Below are positions 63,171 to 64,000 of a stretch of DNA of 64,000 nucleotides, in pieces. Below the pieces are notes generated by a model that made no database searches, was not told the DNA's origin, and saw nothing but the letters and a program-made list of their open reading frames with translations. The translations under genes were made by a program, and so were the position numbers. The DNA lies in contig NZ_JACZFR010000036.1 of NCBI RefSeq assembly GCF_014904815.1, forward strand, positions 1-64,000. Direction: 5' to 3'. Within the stretch, counting starts at the first letter, position 1; the number at the start of each line of letters is the position of its first letter. This DNA is from Microbulbifer taiwanensis (GTDB lineage Bacteria > Pseudomonadota > Gammaproteobacteria > Pseudomonadales > Cellvibrionaceae).

Positions 63171-63515
63171 ATGAAATATCTGTGTCTTGTATACAGCGAC
63201 GAAGAAAAACTGCACTCGCTGCCGGACAGTCCGGAGGACAGCGAGTGCCAGGCCTATGCCGAGTCGGTCGCCGGCAGCGGCCGCATGCTGGCGGCGGAAG
63301 CACTGGAACCGGTGAGCAGTGCCACCACCGTGCGTATGCGCGGCGGCAAGGTGACCATTACCGACGGGCCCTTTGCCGAAACCAAGGAACAGCTGGCCGG
63401 CTTTTATCTGCTCGATGCCGGGAACCTGGATGAGGCACTGGAGATGGCTAGCGGCATTCCCGCCGCCCGGGTCGGCAGTGTGGAAGTGCGGCCAGTGCGC
63501 CAGCTGCAGGTCTGA
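63171..63515 (+). CDS. YCII-related DGPF protein
   Basis: A 114-residue cytoplasmic protein with the YCII fold. It contains the DGPF signature in TITDGPFAETKEQLAGFYLLD, the mark of proteins often encoded beside ECF sigma factors of the ECF42 group, though their biochemical job is unclear. The start at 63171 follows GGGAG. A VOC-family gene lies 183 bases on; a sigma factor may follow beyond the window (inference). Confidence 0.9.
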   Translation: MKYLCLVYSDEEKLHSLPDSPEDSECQAYAESVAGSGRMLAAEALEPVSSATTVRMRGGKVTITDGPFAETKEQLAGFYLLDAGNLDEALEMASGIPAARVGSVEVRPVRQLQV

Positions 63516-63525
63516 TTGGCGACCG

Positions 63526-63613
63526 GCTCCCCTCTCCCACTTGCGGAGACAAATTTGACTAGATCAAATTTGGGCGCCATGGATGGCGCGAGTCAACGGG
63601 TTTGGGAAGGGGG
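63526..63613. repeat. CAAATTTGG/GGATGGCGCGAGTCA repeat, copy 2
   Basis: CTCCCCTCTCCCA, GGAGACAAATTTG, GATCAAATTTGGGCGCC and GGATGGCGCGAGTCA match the blocks at 60088-60205 in the same order. Its ends (CTCCCCTCTCCC and GGGAAGGGGGA) are loosely inverted. It lies between the DGPF and VOC genes. Confidence 0.6.
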
Positions 63614-63698
63614 ATTTGATCGGTGCCGCCTCTCCCTGACCCTCTACTTCAGGGGTGAGGGCGCAAATCGTGGAATTAACCAAGCAAGAGAATCGACT

Positions 63699-64000
63699 AT
63701 GAATTTTTCCCCCTACCTGAATTTCAACGGCAACTGTAAAGAGGCATTCGAGTTTTACGCCGAGGTGCTCGGAGGTGAGATTATTGTGTTGTCCACCTTT
63801 GCCGAGGCGCCGCCGGAAGCGGATATGCCCCCCGAGGTGAGCGACCAGGTGATGCACGCGCAGCTGAAAGTGGGCGAGCAGATTATTATGGCCTCCGATG
63901 CGCCCACGACCTTTCAACCGGCGCAGGGAATGCATATCACCATCGGCGTGGACACGCCGGAAGAGGCCGAGCGGATTTATGAAGCCCTGTCCGAAGGTGG
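63699..64000 (+). CDS. VOC-family (PhnB-like) protein, partial
   Basis: The gene begins at 63699 and runs off the window end with no stop. The first 100 residues show NFSPYLNFNGNCKEAFEFYAEVLGG (in two parts), AEAPPEADMPPEVSDQVMHA and MASDAP, typical of PhnB-like vicinal-oxygen-chelate proteins. The function is unknown; the family often accompanies DGPF proteins. Confidence 0.88.
   Translation, partial: MNFSPYLNFNGNCKEAFEFYAEVLGGEIIVLSTFAEAPPEADMPPEVSDQVMHAQLKVGEQIIMASDAPTTFQPAQGMHITIGVDTPEEAERIYEALSEG

Overview
The window is about 60-65% G+C over most of its length and is densely packed with typical gammaproteobacterial housekeeping genes: hisBHAF, gpmI-envC-S41 peptidase, secB-grxC, tex, rsmE and rluA. 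It also has several TonB-dependent receptors, a complete histidine-utilisation (hut) locus, and many small dispersed palindromic repeats. This fits a marine or polymer-degrading gammaproteobacterium of the Cellvibrionales kind (Microbulbifer-like). That placement is inferred from gene content and style; no rRNA gene is present to test it.

Layout. 1-100 is G/C homopolymer junk. 0.1-3 kb holds a His/Glu-rich (probably zinc) TonB-dependent receptor and a small exported CxxC protein. 3-5.9 kb is hisBHAF. 6-11 kb reads leftwards: gpmI-envC, a DUF488 gene, an S41 processing peptidase and a DUF6316 gene. 11-15 kb reads rightwards: rhodanese, grxC, secB, a GFA protein, a thioesterase, an SDR and smrA. 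15.1-15.6 kb is a structured region without genes, closed by tandem terminators. 15.6-18.5 kb carries two META-type lipoproteins, pyruvate kinase and a 58-residue lipoprotein. 18.7-28.4 kb is a catabolic and sensory locus: TonB receptor, a symporter/histidine-kinase/receiver hybrid, MFS transporter, esterase, LuxR-type regulator and 3-hydroxybutyrate dehydrogenase. 28.5-30.1 kb has three tandem Tyr-rich lipoproteins. 30-32 kb is an S9 peptidase. 32.5-39.2 kb is hutH-hutU-hutC facing hutI-hutG across a clear HutC operator. 39.3-42.1 kb is an A+T-rich insert with a decayed metallo-beta-lactamase-fold gene. 42.2-44.3 kb has an exported esterase, ohr and ohrR. 44.6-47.2 kb is a third TonB receptor. 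47.3-49.1 kb is an alpha/beta hydrolase, then methionine aminopeptidase overlapping a ParD-like gene. 49.3-52.2 kb has a retinol-saturase/phytoene-desaturase-like flavoprotein with a thioesterase, and rluA. 52.5-60.1 kb has a lipoprotein, tex and a two-gene RND pump. 60.3-64 kb has rsmE, a small membrane protein, a HAD phosphatase, an OmpA-like lipoprotein, a DGPF/YCII protein and a VOC protein cut by the window end.

How genes work together. The hut genes make a full histidine-to-glutamate pathway under HutC. The hybrid kinase (21.1 kb) and LuxR-type regulator (27.5 kb) look like a CrbS/CrbR (MxtR/ErdR)-type pair. They bracket a transporter, an esterase and 3-hydroxybutyrate dehydrogenase, and a 13-base sequence is shared by the two promoter regions. 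At least four families of short palindromic repeats are scattered between genes. No tRNA, rRNA, CRISPR array, transposase or phage gene was recognised.
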